From Sinotaia quadrata (lineage: Eukaryota; Mollusca; Gastropoda; Architaenioglossa; Viviparidae), in the NCBI GenBank assembly GCA_028829895.1, contig CM054182.1, positions 57,928,879-57,992,878 of the forward strand: a DNA stretch of 64,000 nucleotides. Direction: 5' to 3'. Under the pieces are notes generated by a model that had not been told where the DNA came from, searched no databases, and was given only the letters and a program-made list of their open reading frames with translations. Position numbers and translations under genes: made by a program. Positions 50,429 through 62,313 of the stretch are shown one piece after another. Each line of letters starts with the position of its first letter. The first letter of the stretch is position 1.

Positions 50429-51450
50429 GGGGGGGTTCTTTTTTGAATATGGAGGTTATTAGTATGTGCATTTCAGTTTTGTAAAGCAAGGATTTTAGTT
50501 GTTTGCCATGTTTGATTCAAAATTTTGCCCCACTGTCTTGCATTTTCATTTCCAGCTATGTTACAGTGATTTATTCAAGTTGTTTCTATGTTTGGGGTTT
50601 TATGGAGAGTGTTGCTGACTCTGTCCATGATGTGAGCTCTGGTGGGAGAAAGGGGCTTTTTAAAGTGATGTTAGTGAGTCAGTGAATATGAGGACATTTC
50701 TGACGTTGGGGTGGTAACATTATCATATTTGAGGACTTTTTACATATCTATTCAATCAATCCAGTTCAAGGCAGACAACAAATCAAGGGTGTGCCTAATT
50801 AGCAAGATTAAATATAAACTATATACATAATTTGCAAAAACCAAACAATATAATGTTTATCAAAGAAAAATTCAAAATTACTGAAAATAGATAATAACTT
50901 TAAAAAATGTATATCAATGCTATATTATAATCTTAACAGTATTTTGTTTAATTTACTGTTTCATTTACTTAATGTTCAGCCTGATGCTGAATCTAATTAA
51001 TCACTTGGTAATATATAAAATGTTATTTTTTATAGTAAACTAGACACCATTATTTGCTCGTGTTTTAAGATTTAATATTATATTAATTTGAGGCATTTTG
51101 TATCTAAACATAAAACTAGACATTTGCTGTTCTTAAAACTGCTACCTCTGCTAAAAACAATTAAGACAGTCTATTGTTGAATATTGAATAAATACCTTAT
51201 TATTAACAAATTAATTTTTTTAAAAACTTATTACATAAAAATGTCATACTATCTATAATTTCTTACTAAAATGTCTATACTAACCATGAAAATGAGCATC
51301 TGCTGTGCCTCTGACGACATACTTGCAATCGGCAGTGTTGTTGCCTTCATAGATTTTACATAAAATGTATTTGAAAGTACCCTTTTCGTCTATTTGTACA
51401 GTTGGCACTTGGGCCAGCTTGGCGTTTACTGGAACCGTTTTACCTGGCAT
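48905..51450 (-). CDS. PHPT1: 14 kDa phosphohistidine phosphatase, complete (3 exons)
   Basis: PHPT1 (Janus family) is a soluble phosphatase that removes phosphate from phosphohistidine in proteins. The coding exons on the minus strand are 51285-51450, 49530-49654 and 48905-48991 (166, 125 and 87 nt). They splice in frame with GT-AG borders to 125 residues plus a stop, exactly the human length. The catalytic histidine is His55 in DAHFHADMYD, equivalent to human His53 in EYHADIYD. The second family signature, CECVGGGKITH, is at residues 73-83, with Lys80 where human has Arg. The end, AYGIANHATT then YTSITWTD, matches the human AYGPAQHAI and YEVTWANDGY region. The start is the first Met of MPGKTVPVNA, as family proteins have only a short N-terminal extension. 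No signal peptide is visible. Intron 1 holds a LINE fragment. The gene lies head-to-head with a plus-strand CpG-rich exon. Confidence 0.95.
49530..49654 (-). CDS. PHPT1: PHPT1 coding exon 2
   Basis: The acceptor is TTCCCTTGCAG. It encodes ADMYDFLDANLEVDGISCEC and then VGGGKITHDPEKKSIIVFGESQ (residues 56-97). The donor is CACAG|GTAATT at 49529. Confidence 0.93.
49885..50735 (-). pseudogene. Decayed LINE RNase H and C-terminus in PHPT1 intron 1
   Basis: The minus strand shows RNVLIFTDSLTSL (about 50710), the RNase H strand with the DS pair. It next shows INHCNIAGNENARQWGK (about 50560), a decayed version of the WI.SH....GNE.AD motif. Below a TG microsatellite come THALSLSRLRLNSSLYTHKP and a broken VCNDC, then in another frame KTIEHFFLHYPAHPDHRKQM (about 50250), the Cys/His zinc region. 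It has several frameshifts and stops. The arrangement matches the plus-strand fragment at 12114-12967 (SRLRLN against YRLRYN; IEHFFLHY against IEHFLLHC), so both come from related elements. Sequence down to about 49885 may be its 3' untranslated part. Confidence 0.75.
50381..50438. repeat. (TG)n microsatellite and short GA/G run
   Basis: About 19 TG units, then GAGAGAGA and G8. It sits between the RNase H and zinc parts of the LINE fragment. Confidence 0.95.
51285..51450 (-). CDS. PHPT1: PHPT1 coding exon 1
   Basis: Encodes residues 1-55 and the first base of codon 56. It starts MPGKTVPVNAKLAQVPTVQI and includes the FKYILCKIYE strand and VVRGTADAHFH. The donor is ATG|GTTAGT at 51284, so the intron follows directly after the catalytic histidine codon. 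Confidence 0.93.
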
Positions 51451-52252
51451 GACTTTTTATAACACTTCCATGGCAAAATCGTTTAATACAACTGGCTTGT
51501 ATATCATAAATCTACAAAGTTATCTCGGTACGTTTACTGTTGTCATATAAAAATAAAATCATGTCCTGAGCTTGTTTTGAAAATAGTAGACAAATACGTT
51601 TCCAACTTCACATTGAAATATTTAAATACAGTTAATATAAGTAGGCCTATAATGGTGTATCCACTGCAGACTCCCTTTGGAATTATGTTGCCAGATGGGA
51701 GTTAAAATGCAAACCCCTGTCTCGGCCGCTTTATAGTTATAATGTCACGCAAGATTAACACTGAAGCAAGATTTCTTTAATTCTCAGAGGCATGAAACTA
51801 TAATGCCACAGCCACCACGAGGACTGAAAAATGTGTAATAAGCTTGCTTTTACATTGTTGATGTCGCAAAAGCACATTACGTAATATAATATAACCTTGA
51901 CTTTCCATAAGCGCAGTGAGCAACCATCATTTCAGAAAGCAAATGTTTCTGTGCAGCACCGAATGTCGACTGAACCAGTGATGAAGAGATCGCACTGCAC
52001 TATTGTTTCCGCCAACTCGAAACGAGGCAGTGAAAACAGGTAATTCCCGTTGATCGCTTGAAAATAAATACAAATTCAATTAATGAAGATCAGTGGGTCA
52101 TCTGATTCTCTGTAGAAAGTAGATAATTTATCTGTGTGCGTTTGTCTACATAAAGATTATAATCGAATCATTGAGTATCAATATATATACAATTTTGGTC
52201 TTAAATGCATCATCAGAATGCATACTGCTTTCTTTCATTGTTGAATTTGCAG
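51451..52252. promoter_or_regulatory. Head-to-head intergenic region, candidate bidirectional promoter
   Basis: This lies between the PHPT1 start codon (minus) and a candidate plus-strand coding exon. It should hold the PHPT1 5' untranslated region and both promoters. A possible plus-strand untranslated exon ends at a donor-like AACAG|GTAATT at 52039/52040, and the matching acceptor TTTGCAG is at 52246-52252. The TATAAAA at about 51454-51460 (minus sense) is too close to the start codon to be a working TATA box. Confidence 0.45.
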
Positions 52253-52405
52253 GGGATAGCGCGAACGCAGTCCCCCTCACGAAAAAATTACGCGCCCGAG
52301 TCATCTGCATTTGAGACGATCGCAGGGGTCAACCCGCCCGGAGTGCAATGGACAGGCCTCGCCCCGGGAGGACCGCCTTGCTGATCACGGTACCTCCTGC
52401 GCCAG
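52253..52405 (+). CDS. Candidate first coding exon of an unidentified gene
   Basis: About 150 bp, richer in GC and CpG than anything nearby. It is bounded by an acceptor-like TTGAATTTGCAG and a strong donor GCCAG|GTAAGT (52405/52406). An ATG at 52348 opens MDRPRPGRTALLITVPPAPG (last residue split by the intron). The upstream frame has a stop (TGA at about 52310), so coding would start at this ATG. I do not recognise the product, and no second exon is proven. A TTTCTTTTTACAG acceptor-like site at the far right (63961-63973) is compatible in phase but unconvincing alone. It could be a noncoding promoter exon. Confidence 0.45.
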
Positions 52406-55400
52406 GTAAGTATGCATTGACAAGGCCGAAATGAACAGTCGATGCCAACGCAAGCTTTACAATTTTAAGGTGTCTGTTAGTTTACATTATAATTTGCTTT
52501 CTTTCTCATTAGGTTTTAGAATATTTTATTTCATGTATAATAATTTTAAGAAATACATTATAGTTTATTTTTTAGAATTTAATATAATTTAAATAATAAT
52601 GTTTTATTAAAGGTAGGCCTATACTTTAATCCTATTTATATTACAATTGTCTCCCCTTCTTAAGAAATCTAGTTTAAATGCTTAAAATGATTAAAAGAAC
52701 TTAATGAGACAAATAAAATGGTTATATTACTTCAATCTTAATCATTTGTATTCATTAACTATGTGTAAACTTTTTCATTCTGCCATTTTATCAAGGGAAA
52801 CAATTACAGATATACATGATAACTCGGCTCAGACAGCTGACTTTCTGCCCTTAGATGGCAAACTTTAGTCATTTTGTATTACTTTCTTGTTAGAATTGTT
52901 ACTTGAAAAGATGAATAGTCATTGACGTCCAATTCAGTTATCTGTAGATTTTTTCAAAGTTAAATTATTTGTGTGATCTCATTAAAAATAATTCATTACA
53001 AATCTACAAGAAATAACAAAATAATTATGTTATTATTGTTTAAGATTGTAAAGTAACTGTATACTATTAAAAAAGAGATTACTGACTTGATTATAATATA
53101 CTTTTGCTTAAAAGAAACTAGTGGAACATGTAAAAGATTCTGTTACGTGAAAGCATTGGCTGCATTTCTTCAAGGCACGATTAGTGATGGATAGAGTATT
53201 TGTGCAATGATCAATGGTTCATTTCATAATATCGTAACATACTTAGTGATGAACATGAATCAGCATGTCAAGGACCCATTTCACTTTGGCATGATTTACA
53301 TTTTTTTCTTCATTGTCACTTCTGTTGCAGTGAGTTTTTTTTACCACCTCTCCCATACATGCAAAAGTATTTACATTATGATAGATTATAGCTTATCAGT
53401 TTTTAAAATCTTTATTTATGCATTTAAAACTTAGCAAATTAAAATCATCTCTATATATGGTTCAATGATACATCTATTCAATATCAATTAATTAATCATT
53501 AAAACATGCATGAAAGTATAAGTATAAATTTAAAATTTGTTAATCCTTAAAATCATTGAAATGCTAGAGCTCTGCAATGGTGGGACATGTATCAAAATCA
53601 GGCCCACCCATTGCACTGTTTACCCCTTAATGAATTTAAGAAAAAAAATATTTAACACACACACACATTAAAAAAATCTTACCCATACAACCCCCCAACC
53701 CTGTCCTTCATTGCTTTTTGAATTGTACAATTGATCTGCTTTGTTTAATTCACCTGAAAATTATTTAATCTTAACACATGCACTCCATATGCAGACAGCT
53801 AAATGCCAAACCTGCTCCTTGTATACCAACTGATCAACTTTGCCAGAATTATACACGTTTTATCAGCTAACAAAACACAAAAGTAATATTTTGATTAGTT
53901 TTATCATAGTGTACACATTCAAATTTATTTTTTATGCAGAAATAAAAGTCTGGATGATAAGTTGCCAAGTAAAATTATTTCTTGCTTGCACTATATATCT
54001 AGCTGCTTCACTTTGAACCCACATGAATATAGTAAAGTCATGTTATACTATACTGACATTTTAGTGTAAAGAGATTAGTCATAATAAGCATATTTATAAA
54101 GTCAGATTCCATGTGAATGTTATATACTATTTCCTAATAAAATTTGTTTCAGCAAATGTGAATGATCAAATTATGAAACTGCAGTCCTTTATCATCTGCA
54201 GTCGAACACAAAGTCCATGGATGTCTGTTTTATTTATGTTAATGACAACCCCCCAAAATTATAGTCATAAGTAATTCGCAATTTGTTACGACTACTCGCT
54301 AGTGAAAGAATGTCAAAAACAGTAGTTTGGATGACAACTGTTAACATCAAATATATAAAGTTCAGTCAATAAAAAGATCTCTTTAAATTTGTCCGTCTTA
54401 ATAATAAGAAACATTTCAGTTTTATTACTCTTTTTTTAAACATAATGATTGCAGTTTTTATCAAAACATTTTACCTAACCTATTAATAAGCCACTTTCAC
54501 CTTGCCTTCTCATTTTTTTAAATTTGCCTTTGAAGAGTTAGTTTCTGCACAACACACCTCTACTCCACCCCTGGAAGCAATAGATTTGTCTCCTTCTGCA
54601 GTTCACCACTGAGCAATTGGTTTCAGTATCACTTTTTTTTAAAATGAAAATATATTTCACTGCTTCATTGTTAGTCATTGTGTTAAATATATTAATTATT
54701 TAGATATTTTTTTAAACTAGCAATGTAAAATCTCACTGTAAATAATAATTATTAAAACACATAATTTTAACAGGTTATAATAAATGTGCTCAAAACAAAA
54801 CTCAAGAAAATTATTTCTTAAGTTAACATGTTTTTATTCAATGCTTTATACCATCCTTGTCCACAAATACAATCCAAAAATTTTCATCATTTCAGATGAT
54901 AAATGTATTTACTAAATTTTGATGTGTAAATATGGAAAAATACATGTTTGACTAGTGAAATTTGAACATACAGATTGCTGTATAGTATTGAGAAATAGAG
55001 TGATACTGTGTAGGAAAATGTGTTAAAAATTTGAACATAAACTGTAAAATCAAAGCAAACATAACAAAACAAAATACATTAGCAGCATTTAGAAGAAAAA
55101 TGTAAATTAAAAACAAATGTTTGTTCACCAAAAGAAACAATAATAAATGTCACATAAAAGCAAAGGCCAATTTATTTTGTTCATTAATTTTATGTTCAAT
55201 ATTTTTTGTATGCTTATAATCTGATATTTTTAGCAATTAAAAATCTGTGTGGCCAGTGAACAATTACGATGATTATTTGAATATTTATTTGCAAAATTAA
55301 CGAGCAAAACAAGTCTTAATTTTCAAAATCACCATCACTATTTAAATTTCAAAATCATCATGAGAAGTCAATAGGACATTGGTGATAGATCCTTCTTATC

Positions 55401-58400
55401 AAAAACAGTTGACATGAATTTTCTCTGTGAAGGGTTTAGTCATTCAAATAGTTGACAAATGGATTTTCTCTGTGAAGTCTTCACATAGTTGACATGTGAA
55501 TTCTCTGTGCAGGGATTGGTCAGTCTTCACATAGTTGTGTGAAACATGACTAAACTCTGATTCAGAAGCCATAACACTGCATAAAATTTATTAGGATGAC
55601 GTATTTGAAAGTGTTTTACTCAGATTCATAAACACTTATATATTGTTGTTGTTTTTTGTTACAGGAGATCGTTCAGATTAAATGTTATTCACTTACAAGG
55701 AAATGCTTCTTTGAACAGAAATGTTACTGTATCATTCTTTGCCAATACCAAACTTAACAAAAGTTAAACAGTAAATATAAAATGATATTTGCATGACAAA
55801 AAGAAAATTCAATCTGACCATTCTTACACACACACACAAAAAAAGCAAAATGCCCAAGCATTAATGATACAAGACTAATAGTGCTTTGGGTTTAAAGTCA
55901 ATTCCACAGCAAATGTGATTTTGCGACTATCTATTGCTAAGTTACTAGGATGAGGACAGACATCCTTATGAAAGATTCAAACTTTATGGTTACTTCACAG
56001 ATAATTTGTGAAAGCTGAACTCACAGATGCTAATGGTTTTGTCATTTTACATACACAGTATCAGATACAGACATATATATGTCATAGTAGTTCAACGATC
56101 TGGTTTTCTTAATGTTAATGATTCTTCGCTGGAAATCTGTAAGAAATTATAATATATTAAGTGTAGAAATTTACAATTATTATTTTGCATAATTTTCAGC
56201 AGATTATAGTTCTAATATTATATTCAATTCTGGTGGAAGTTGGGGTGCAAGATATTTTTATTAATTAGTATTACATTGTATTGAGGGTTTATAATAAGTT
56301 AATAAAATGTTGTTTCACCGGAGTCCCAATTCCCAATGTCATCCAGGTAACAAAGGGGCTTTTCAATGTCTTTGCATAACAATAATAAATACTGGCATAA
56401 ATCCTTATCAAATAACTTCTGAATTATTTCTTTTATAAGTTTGAAGCTAGTGTTATCTTTTCTTCAATCATTAAAAATATCCTATCCTGCTGTAAAGGGA
56501 GGAAACTAATATATTCATTCCATTGGCAACTCTCTGAAATAATCAAAAGCTTCAAGAATCACTACAATTCTAAAAATTCTTTTTAAAACAGAAGAAGGCA
56601 TACAAAACCAAGCAAGGCTAAGTATTAAGGTGGAGTCATCTCCCTCATCTTACCCCAGTTCTCAGAGCTTTAGCAAATAGAGGTGTCTCACTTGCTTATC
56701 AGATAACTATTAACAGTTTCATAACACTCAACCATGACTTACAATGAATTCAGCAGTGTTGAACATGAAATGTTAAATAGCTATTAGTTCTATGGAAGTC
56801 ATAATGCAAAACAATTTTAAAGTTTTAGAAAAATATGGATACAAAACTCAAAATGTTCAGAAATAAAGAATTCCCAACAATTAAATTTTTTTTAATACAT
56901 TGTCTATAAAAAGTCATATTTGCAAACTGTTAAGATTTAAACCTCTCACAGAAATTGCTAGTACTTTAGTTCAAGACTGACACTCTCATAGAAACTGCTA
57001 GTACTTTAGCTCAACACTAACTAACACTCACAACAACAACAAACAAAAAAAATGAAGCAGGAAAAGTTCAATTTTTTCAAACTACAGAAAATTCAACCCC
57101 AATCCCCTTCCCGAATAAAACCAAAAAAACTAGCACATAAAAAGTTGATTTGTAATTTAGATCAAGAGCTTTACATGGCTCAGTGAGATCTTGACAATTT
57201 TAAGTACAAACATTCACCCAGATTTAACAAATTTTCAGCAATATGCACAAATATTTTGTTTATCACTAAATTGTATAGTTCTCAAAAAACAAAAAAAAAT
57301 GCTGGTCAAATGTCAGCTAAATAAAACAAAGCAACAGATCATATTGTAACTGAGGAAGAACAATTGTTCTTTTATTTTCGAATCTATTAAAGATCAAGTG
57401 AACAGGATTCCACATAAACATCTGTTTACAAAAAGCAAATATTGCAGTAATTTCAATATTTCTAAATGTCCTAGCAAAGTTTAAGTAACCAGCAACTTTT
57501 ATCAATGTTATTAAGTGTTAAAAATTAAATAGAAACCTAAGTTCTCATTCATGCATGTGATTGTCACATGACATAAAGTGGGTTAAATGCTTTGGGCTAT
57601 ATCCCAGTCAAGGTTGTTTCTTTGCTCCACATGCATTTAAAATTTGCAATAGCACAAAACATTCATGCATATTCAAACATTCATCAATTCCTGTGCACAA
57701 ATGTCACTCTCAGTGTAAATAAGTGTCTTTTTGGCCCCTCTATCATCTAGCTCATCTGTGTAAACTGGTAACAGAAAATCTTGCAGAGCAGAAACACATG
57801 TTTGGGTTGCTTAAATTGCAATATCCATTGGGACTATGATTTTGAAATTTTATGTTATCAGAACGTCTGTCTAAGAACTGATCTCATATGCACAGTTTAC
57901 CTAAATTCCTCTTCACTTGATCTTTAAATATTAAAATAAATTTAAAAAATTACAAAATAAAACCAACCAATAAAACTGCCATCATTATTTCCAAAATAAA
58001 ATAAGCAAAACGATAACAAAACCAAAGTCCAACAAAAAAAATGTAGTAATTATACAGACTCAATTTTGATTCATTTCATGTAAAATTAATTTTAAAGAAT
58101 ACAGCTTAAATCTTAAAAGAAACAGAAATAACAATATTCTTACAAATTTGTTGAAATATATTAATTGTTTTTTTTTAATAAGTGAATAAATATTAAACTT
58201 ATCCCTTTTATTTAAAATCGTTTCTGAAAACTGAAGATGTGAAATCAAACAAGAAAAAAATTACATTAATACATAAAGACACCAAAGTAAACTGCCTTAT
58301 ATTTATAATATCAATACACCTTTATATATCATTTAATAAAACAGATACGAATGCACAACATGCAAGCTAAAATTGAAAATAAAATGAGCATCATGCAAAT

Positions 58401-58449
58401 TTTTATCAGGAATGAAAATGACATATATGATTTTTTTTTAAATTGCAAA
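52406..58449. other. Long AT-rich stretch, probable intron or intergenic
   Basis: No exon recognised on either strand. Small direct repeats occur at 55395-55530 (AGTTGACA....TTCTCTGTG, three copies) and 56945-57015 (GAAATTGCTAGTACTTTAGT, twice). If the exon at 52253 is real, this is inside its first intron. Confidence 0.45.
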
Positions 58450-58455
58450 TTTATT
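58450..58455 (-). promoter_or_regulatory. Candidate MAD2L1 polyadenylation signal
   Basis: AATAAA on the minus strand, the first I find past the stop codon, about 470 bases downstream. It is tentative because the region is AT-rich. Confidence 0.25.
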
Positions 58456-58475
58456 TATATATATATATATATATA
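58456..58475. repeat. (TA)n microsatellite
   Basis: About 10 TA units. Confidence 0.9.
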
Positions 58476-58921
58476 CATTACATTTATCACAACTATGAAT
58501 GAAAGAAAATCGATTTCAAATATCCAGTACTAATTCTTATCTAAAACCAGTTTGTTTTTAAAATGCAATCTAACTGGTTGTAATGGTTACAGCCTCATAA
58601 AAATAAATCCTTCATTGAAGCTCATGACCCTTTTCCATACTTATCTTCCCTCCACTCTTCTCTCAATTGTAACTGGATTCGATGGCATTTTGAATTAGGA
58701 TTACTAAATAAAAAGTAAACCAAACATATCAATCTCTCTAACCTCAGATATGAAAATGGTTTGTTTTGCAAGCAAATAATATGTACATTGACTAATAACA
58801 AAAGCTCTGCATGACAGTAAATTGTTCAAGTCAGTCTAATTCCAGATTTCACTGTGGTCAGTCTTGTAAGCAAATATGCTGACTAAAGGAGGCTTGGCAA
58901 TGGCAAAGTAAACCACACAGT

Positions 58922-59088
58922 TCAATCTGTCTTCTTGAATGCTACCATGGCATCTACTTTGTGTATGGTGGTGGTGAAAGAGCGCAGGCGCACTTCTTCT
59001 GAGTTTGCAATAAATTGTGGACCACATTCACCCCAGGACATGGGAACTTCTGCATCTTTGTCTGTATACACCAGAATGTCAAATGAGC
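58922..59088 (-). CDS. MAD2L1: MAD2L1 terminal coding exon
   Basis: The acceptor is CTTCCTCTAG. It encodes SFDILVYTDKDAEVPMSWGE, then the CGPQFIANSEEVRLRSFTTT block and IHKVDAMVAFKKTD before TGA. Confidence 0.95.
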
Positions 59089-62010
59089 CTAGAGGAAGAA
59101 TGGAAAGGAAAATGCTTTAAGGCATGCATTTCTTCCTCCATTTTAAATCTATCAAATCTTAAGATTTTAAATCACATTAGCACCTGAACTCAAATCACAC
59201 ATGAAAAAATATGAAATTTCCCAAGCATCACTAGCCTACAACACCCATAAACATCTGGACTCATGTCAAACTAGCATGGGACATAAATTTTCCCCAAATC
59301 ACTAGCCTACAACACCCATCAGATTTGTTAGAAATGTACATTTGAGGCAATAGAAACATAGCTGTCATTTGTGAAACTATACTTTGCATTTAAACATAAA
59401 ATAAAAATTACAAATTTGATTACGTTCTTTACTGTTTTTTGCATCATTCGAAAGCAATTATAACATAAATTCTACTTTGGAATAAAAAAAACTATCTGAA
59501 ATAATTTCAAATGCCTATTTCAACATTTTAAAACTGAAAAAAATAAAAAATGTTTATATTTAAATTGTTTATGTTAGACATAAAAATAAAGCAATATCTG
59601 TAAATATTTTAAGCAATTAGTAATGTTCTAACAATACTGATTTGAAATAAACTTACAAACAGCCTCTAGCAAAGGCAAAAATGTGACTGTAGCTGTAATC
59701 TGACGAATGATGGATTTAATTTCATCTTTCACTTCTTTTTCTGATTTGTCCCTTTTCCTGTATGACAGAGAAGTTTTAAATTAATGTGTAATATTATCAA
59801 TATTCAGTCATTTTGGAGAGAAAAAATGTATTTAGTATTAAAAAAAAATTATGCTTTTCAAAAAGAATGTCAGAGTTGTTTTTTATTATATCACAAAGGA
59901 GTCCCAATGATCACTGCTGTACAGGTAAAAATGCACTAAAACACAGATTTTGAAAAATGTCTAGATATACTGGATTGGTCAAAACCTTGTCATTAAATTT
60001 GGAAATTTTCAGTGATAGAGAAACTCGTCATATCTAACTAAATTCAAAATAAATTTTTACTAAATACTGCAAGAGGATGAGAAATTTGACATACTTCTGA
60101 AGTGAACACTAAAAATACAATACCCTGCTACCCCAAGATTATTTAAGACGCTGCTCTGTCACAGCATTTACCACCAATTCAAGTCTTTGTGGAATGTTGG
60201 ATTTTTTGCCCTCAGAATCATAAAATCCAGTTTGCGGTGGCATGAAGTGAAACCTATTAGAAGCAATCCTTCTTAAAGAACCAATTCAATTTATATAAAC
60301 ATTATCATATTATGTATATTTTGAGGGGGTTTTGTATATTTGTATGAGTAAAAAATACTTTTAAAATGAAATCTATGAAAGTCATTTATTAATTTATTTA
60401 CAACTGTACCAGACATACTCATATATATAATTCCAAATAATTATTTAATTTAATGCCATATGAAATTAGTAATAAACTACAGTTAAACTTAAAGTCGGAC
60501 TCAGGAGTCGAACTTCTAAAATTTCATGAGTCAGATTCAGACATTTTTGGGCCATCTCCACAAACCTGCTATGTACTATGACTAATACAATATTGTAAAA
60601 AATCTGTGTTGTACTCATTTTACCTCAGCAGCTTGAGGCATGCATATAATAATATAATAATAATGCATATGTACCAAGCATACATTTTTAAGATTTTAAA
60701 TATGAATGTTTGTATTGGACTGTAAAATAATGAAACAAAATGCCATACATAATATGTCTGTTGTTTAGTAAAATGGATAATATTTTTATTAATATGCTGA
60801 ACATTTTAACAGGTGAACTATGAATTATGATTGTGTTTTTATGGTTTCAGAGCTGTCACAACTTATCCATTTTCATTGTAAATAAAAATCTTACAATAAA
60901 AGGAAAAGAATAAATTAATAAATGATTAAACACAAATTATCTCTCAAATAATTAAGACAGATTATAGATGTAAATCTATTCGATATGAACCATCTGTGTA
61001 GAATGTATAGGTTCAGAGATATGACAATCTGCTTCCTTACATTTCTGGCATAAAATATGGTTACTGCTTTATTTTGTTAAAATTTAGTTGAAATGGCCAT
61101 TTTTTTTCAGCTTCAAATACTTTCCCATTTTGTTGCAATGTCTTTGGGGGAAAATAGGCATTAACTTCATGTCAAATGATTTAATAAAAAGCATTCTGGA
61201 TGTTCTTAGTTCATCAGCTGCAGAAGTTATGCTGCCATGAATGTTCATGTTTGTTGCATTTTGCAAGCAATTTGATGAAAACAAAAGCATGTTTTTCTTT
61301 GGATTTATAATAAACTGAAATTTCAATTTTACACTATTTTTTCTTGTTATCTGTGAGTATGTTCATTAGAATTATTGGGTTGTTTGTCAACATGATTTAA
61401 ACTTTACTTGCACTGAACTTGAAAAATCACACATTCATTGGGTCAAAATAAACAATGACCATGAATGACAAAACTAAATTAACAATATCTCAGAAAGTGT
61501 TATACCTATCATCATAATTTTGTCTATACACCTTATTTATCAGGATGCATTTTTAAACATGAAAGATTTGTACAATATTAAGTATAAAAGAAATGAGACC
61601 AACTAATATCATAAAAAGAAAGGCCCCAGACACCCTACTTAATTCAAAACCTACTTAAATCAAAATAAAAACTGTTTCAAATTTTTGAATCATTATTCTA
61701 AGATTCCTAATATTACAAATGAATATTAACATTATATCACACAATTATAAAATTCAGAAATTATAAAATATAATTCAAATAAAATTTGATCCATCTGATA
61801 AAAATCTCTCAGAGAGGAGCAATACCCATATATTTTATTTGTAAAAGTCTTAATTATAATTTGCAAACCCATTTACATTAAATACATACGTATTAGCAGT
61901 GGCAGTTTTGTCACAAATTATGTCAAACTGCCAGCGTTCCAGCACCTCATTAGTGTCAACTCGCTTGACAACTAAAACAAGTTTTTGCACAATAAGCTCT
62001 TGCAGCCAAT
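58922..62010 (-). CDS. MAD2L1: MAD2L1 (MAD2A), last three coding exons; 5' part off the window
   Basis: MAD2 is the HORMA-domain protein of the spindle assembly checkpoint. It binds MAD1 and CDC20 and helps hold the anaphase-promoting complex inactive until kinetochores attach. The minus-strand exons 61890-62010, 59657-59757 and 58922-59088 (121, 101 and 167 nt) splice in frame with GT-AG borders to about 129 residues, matching human residues from about 74 to the end (205). Matching blocks are VLERWQFDI, IIRQITATVTFLPLLE, SFDILVYTDKD, GPQFIANSEEVRLRSFTTTI and HKVDAMVAFK. The last holds the C-terminal safety-belt segment that closes over the ligand. The product ends KKTD. About 73 N-terminal residues must be encoded right of 64000. 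A pogo-like MITE lies in the intron upstream of the first visible exon. Confidence 0.95.
59089..59656 (-). other. MAD2L1 intron
   Basis: An AT-rich intron. A 25-bp phrase CACTAGCCTACAACACCCAT occurs twice (about 59228 and 59300). Nothing else is seen. Confidence 0.8.
59657..59757 (-). CDS. MAD2L1: MAD2L1 internal exon
   Basis: The acceptor is TCATACAG. It encodes KRDKSEKEVKDEIKSIIRQI then TATVTFLPLLEAV. The donor is GTTT|GTAAGT at 59656. Confidence 0.94.
59758..61889 (-). other. MAD2L1 intron
   Basis: An AT-rich intron of about 2.1 kb. The minus-strand frame 61084-61326 has no domain. No array or element is recognised. Confidence 0.8.
61890..62010 (-). CDS. MAD2L1: MAD2L1 internal exon
   Basis: The acceptor is GTTTTTCAG. 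It encodes WLQELIVQKLVLVVKRVDTN then EVLERWQFDIICDKTATAN, with partial codons at both ends (D at the start, T at the end). The donor is AATAC|GTATGT. Confidence 0.93.
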
Positions 62011-62145
62011 CTGAAAAACAATCAATTTTTTTCATTTCTTTATTAAATTTACAGATTACTTTTAATTTAACTTTTAAAACAATAAAACCCAAGTCACCCA
62101 AACTTGCTTGTACAGAGAAATTATTTATACTATGAATTATATATA

Positions 62146-62313
62146 CAGTGGAACCTCACAATAACGTGAATTCAGATAAGTGGTCATGGCATGGCTCCTG
62201 AAATTTTGTATATTTATTCGCACATAATGCATTCCATTTAATTATTTTAACCCTGCATTAATGTGATCTGATTTTATAGACCCCAATTATCACATTATAG
62301 TGAGGTTTCATTG
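62146..62313. mobile_element. Pogo/Tigger-like MITE
   Basis: The left end CAGTGGAACCTCACAATAAC and the complement of the right end CAATGAAACCTCACTATAAT form inverted repeats of about 20 bp with 4 mismatches, the terminal type seen in pogo/Tigger mariner elements. TA precedes the left end. The right junction reads AATA, so the TA target copy has drifted or the end is misplaced by two bases. It is 168 bp long, noncoding, and within a MAD2L1 intron. Confidence 0.65.

Noticed and set aside
51452..51462. TATAAAA upstream of the PHPT1 start codon as a TATA box
   Set aside because: It lies within about 10 bases of the ATG, so transcription driven by it would start inside the coding region.
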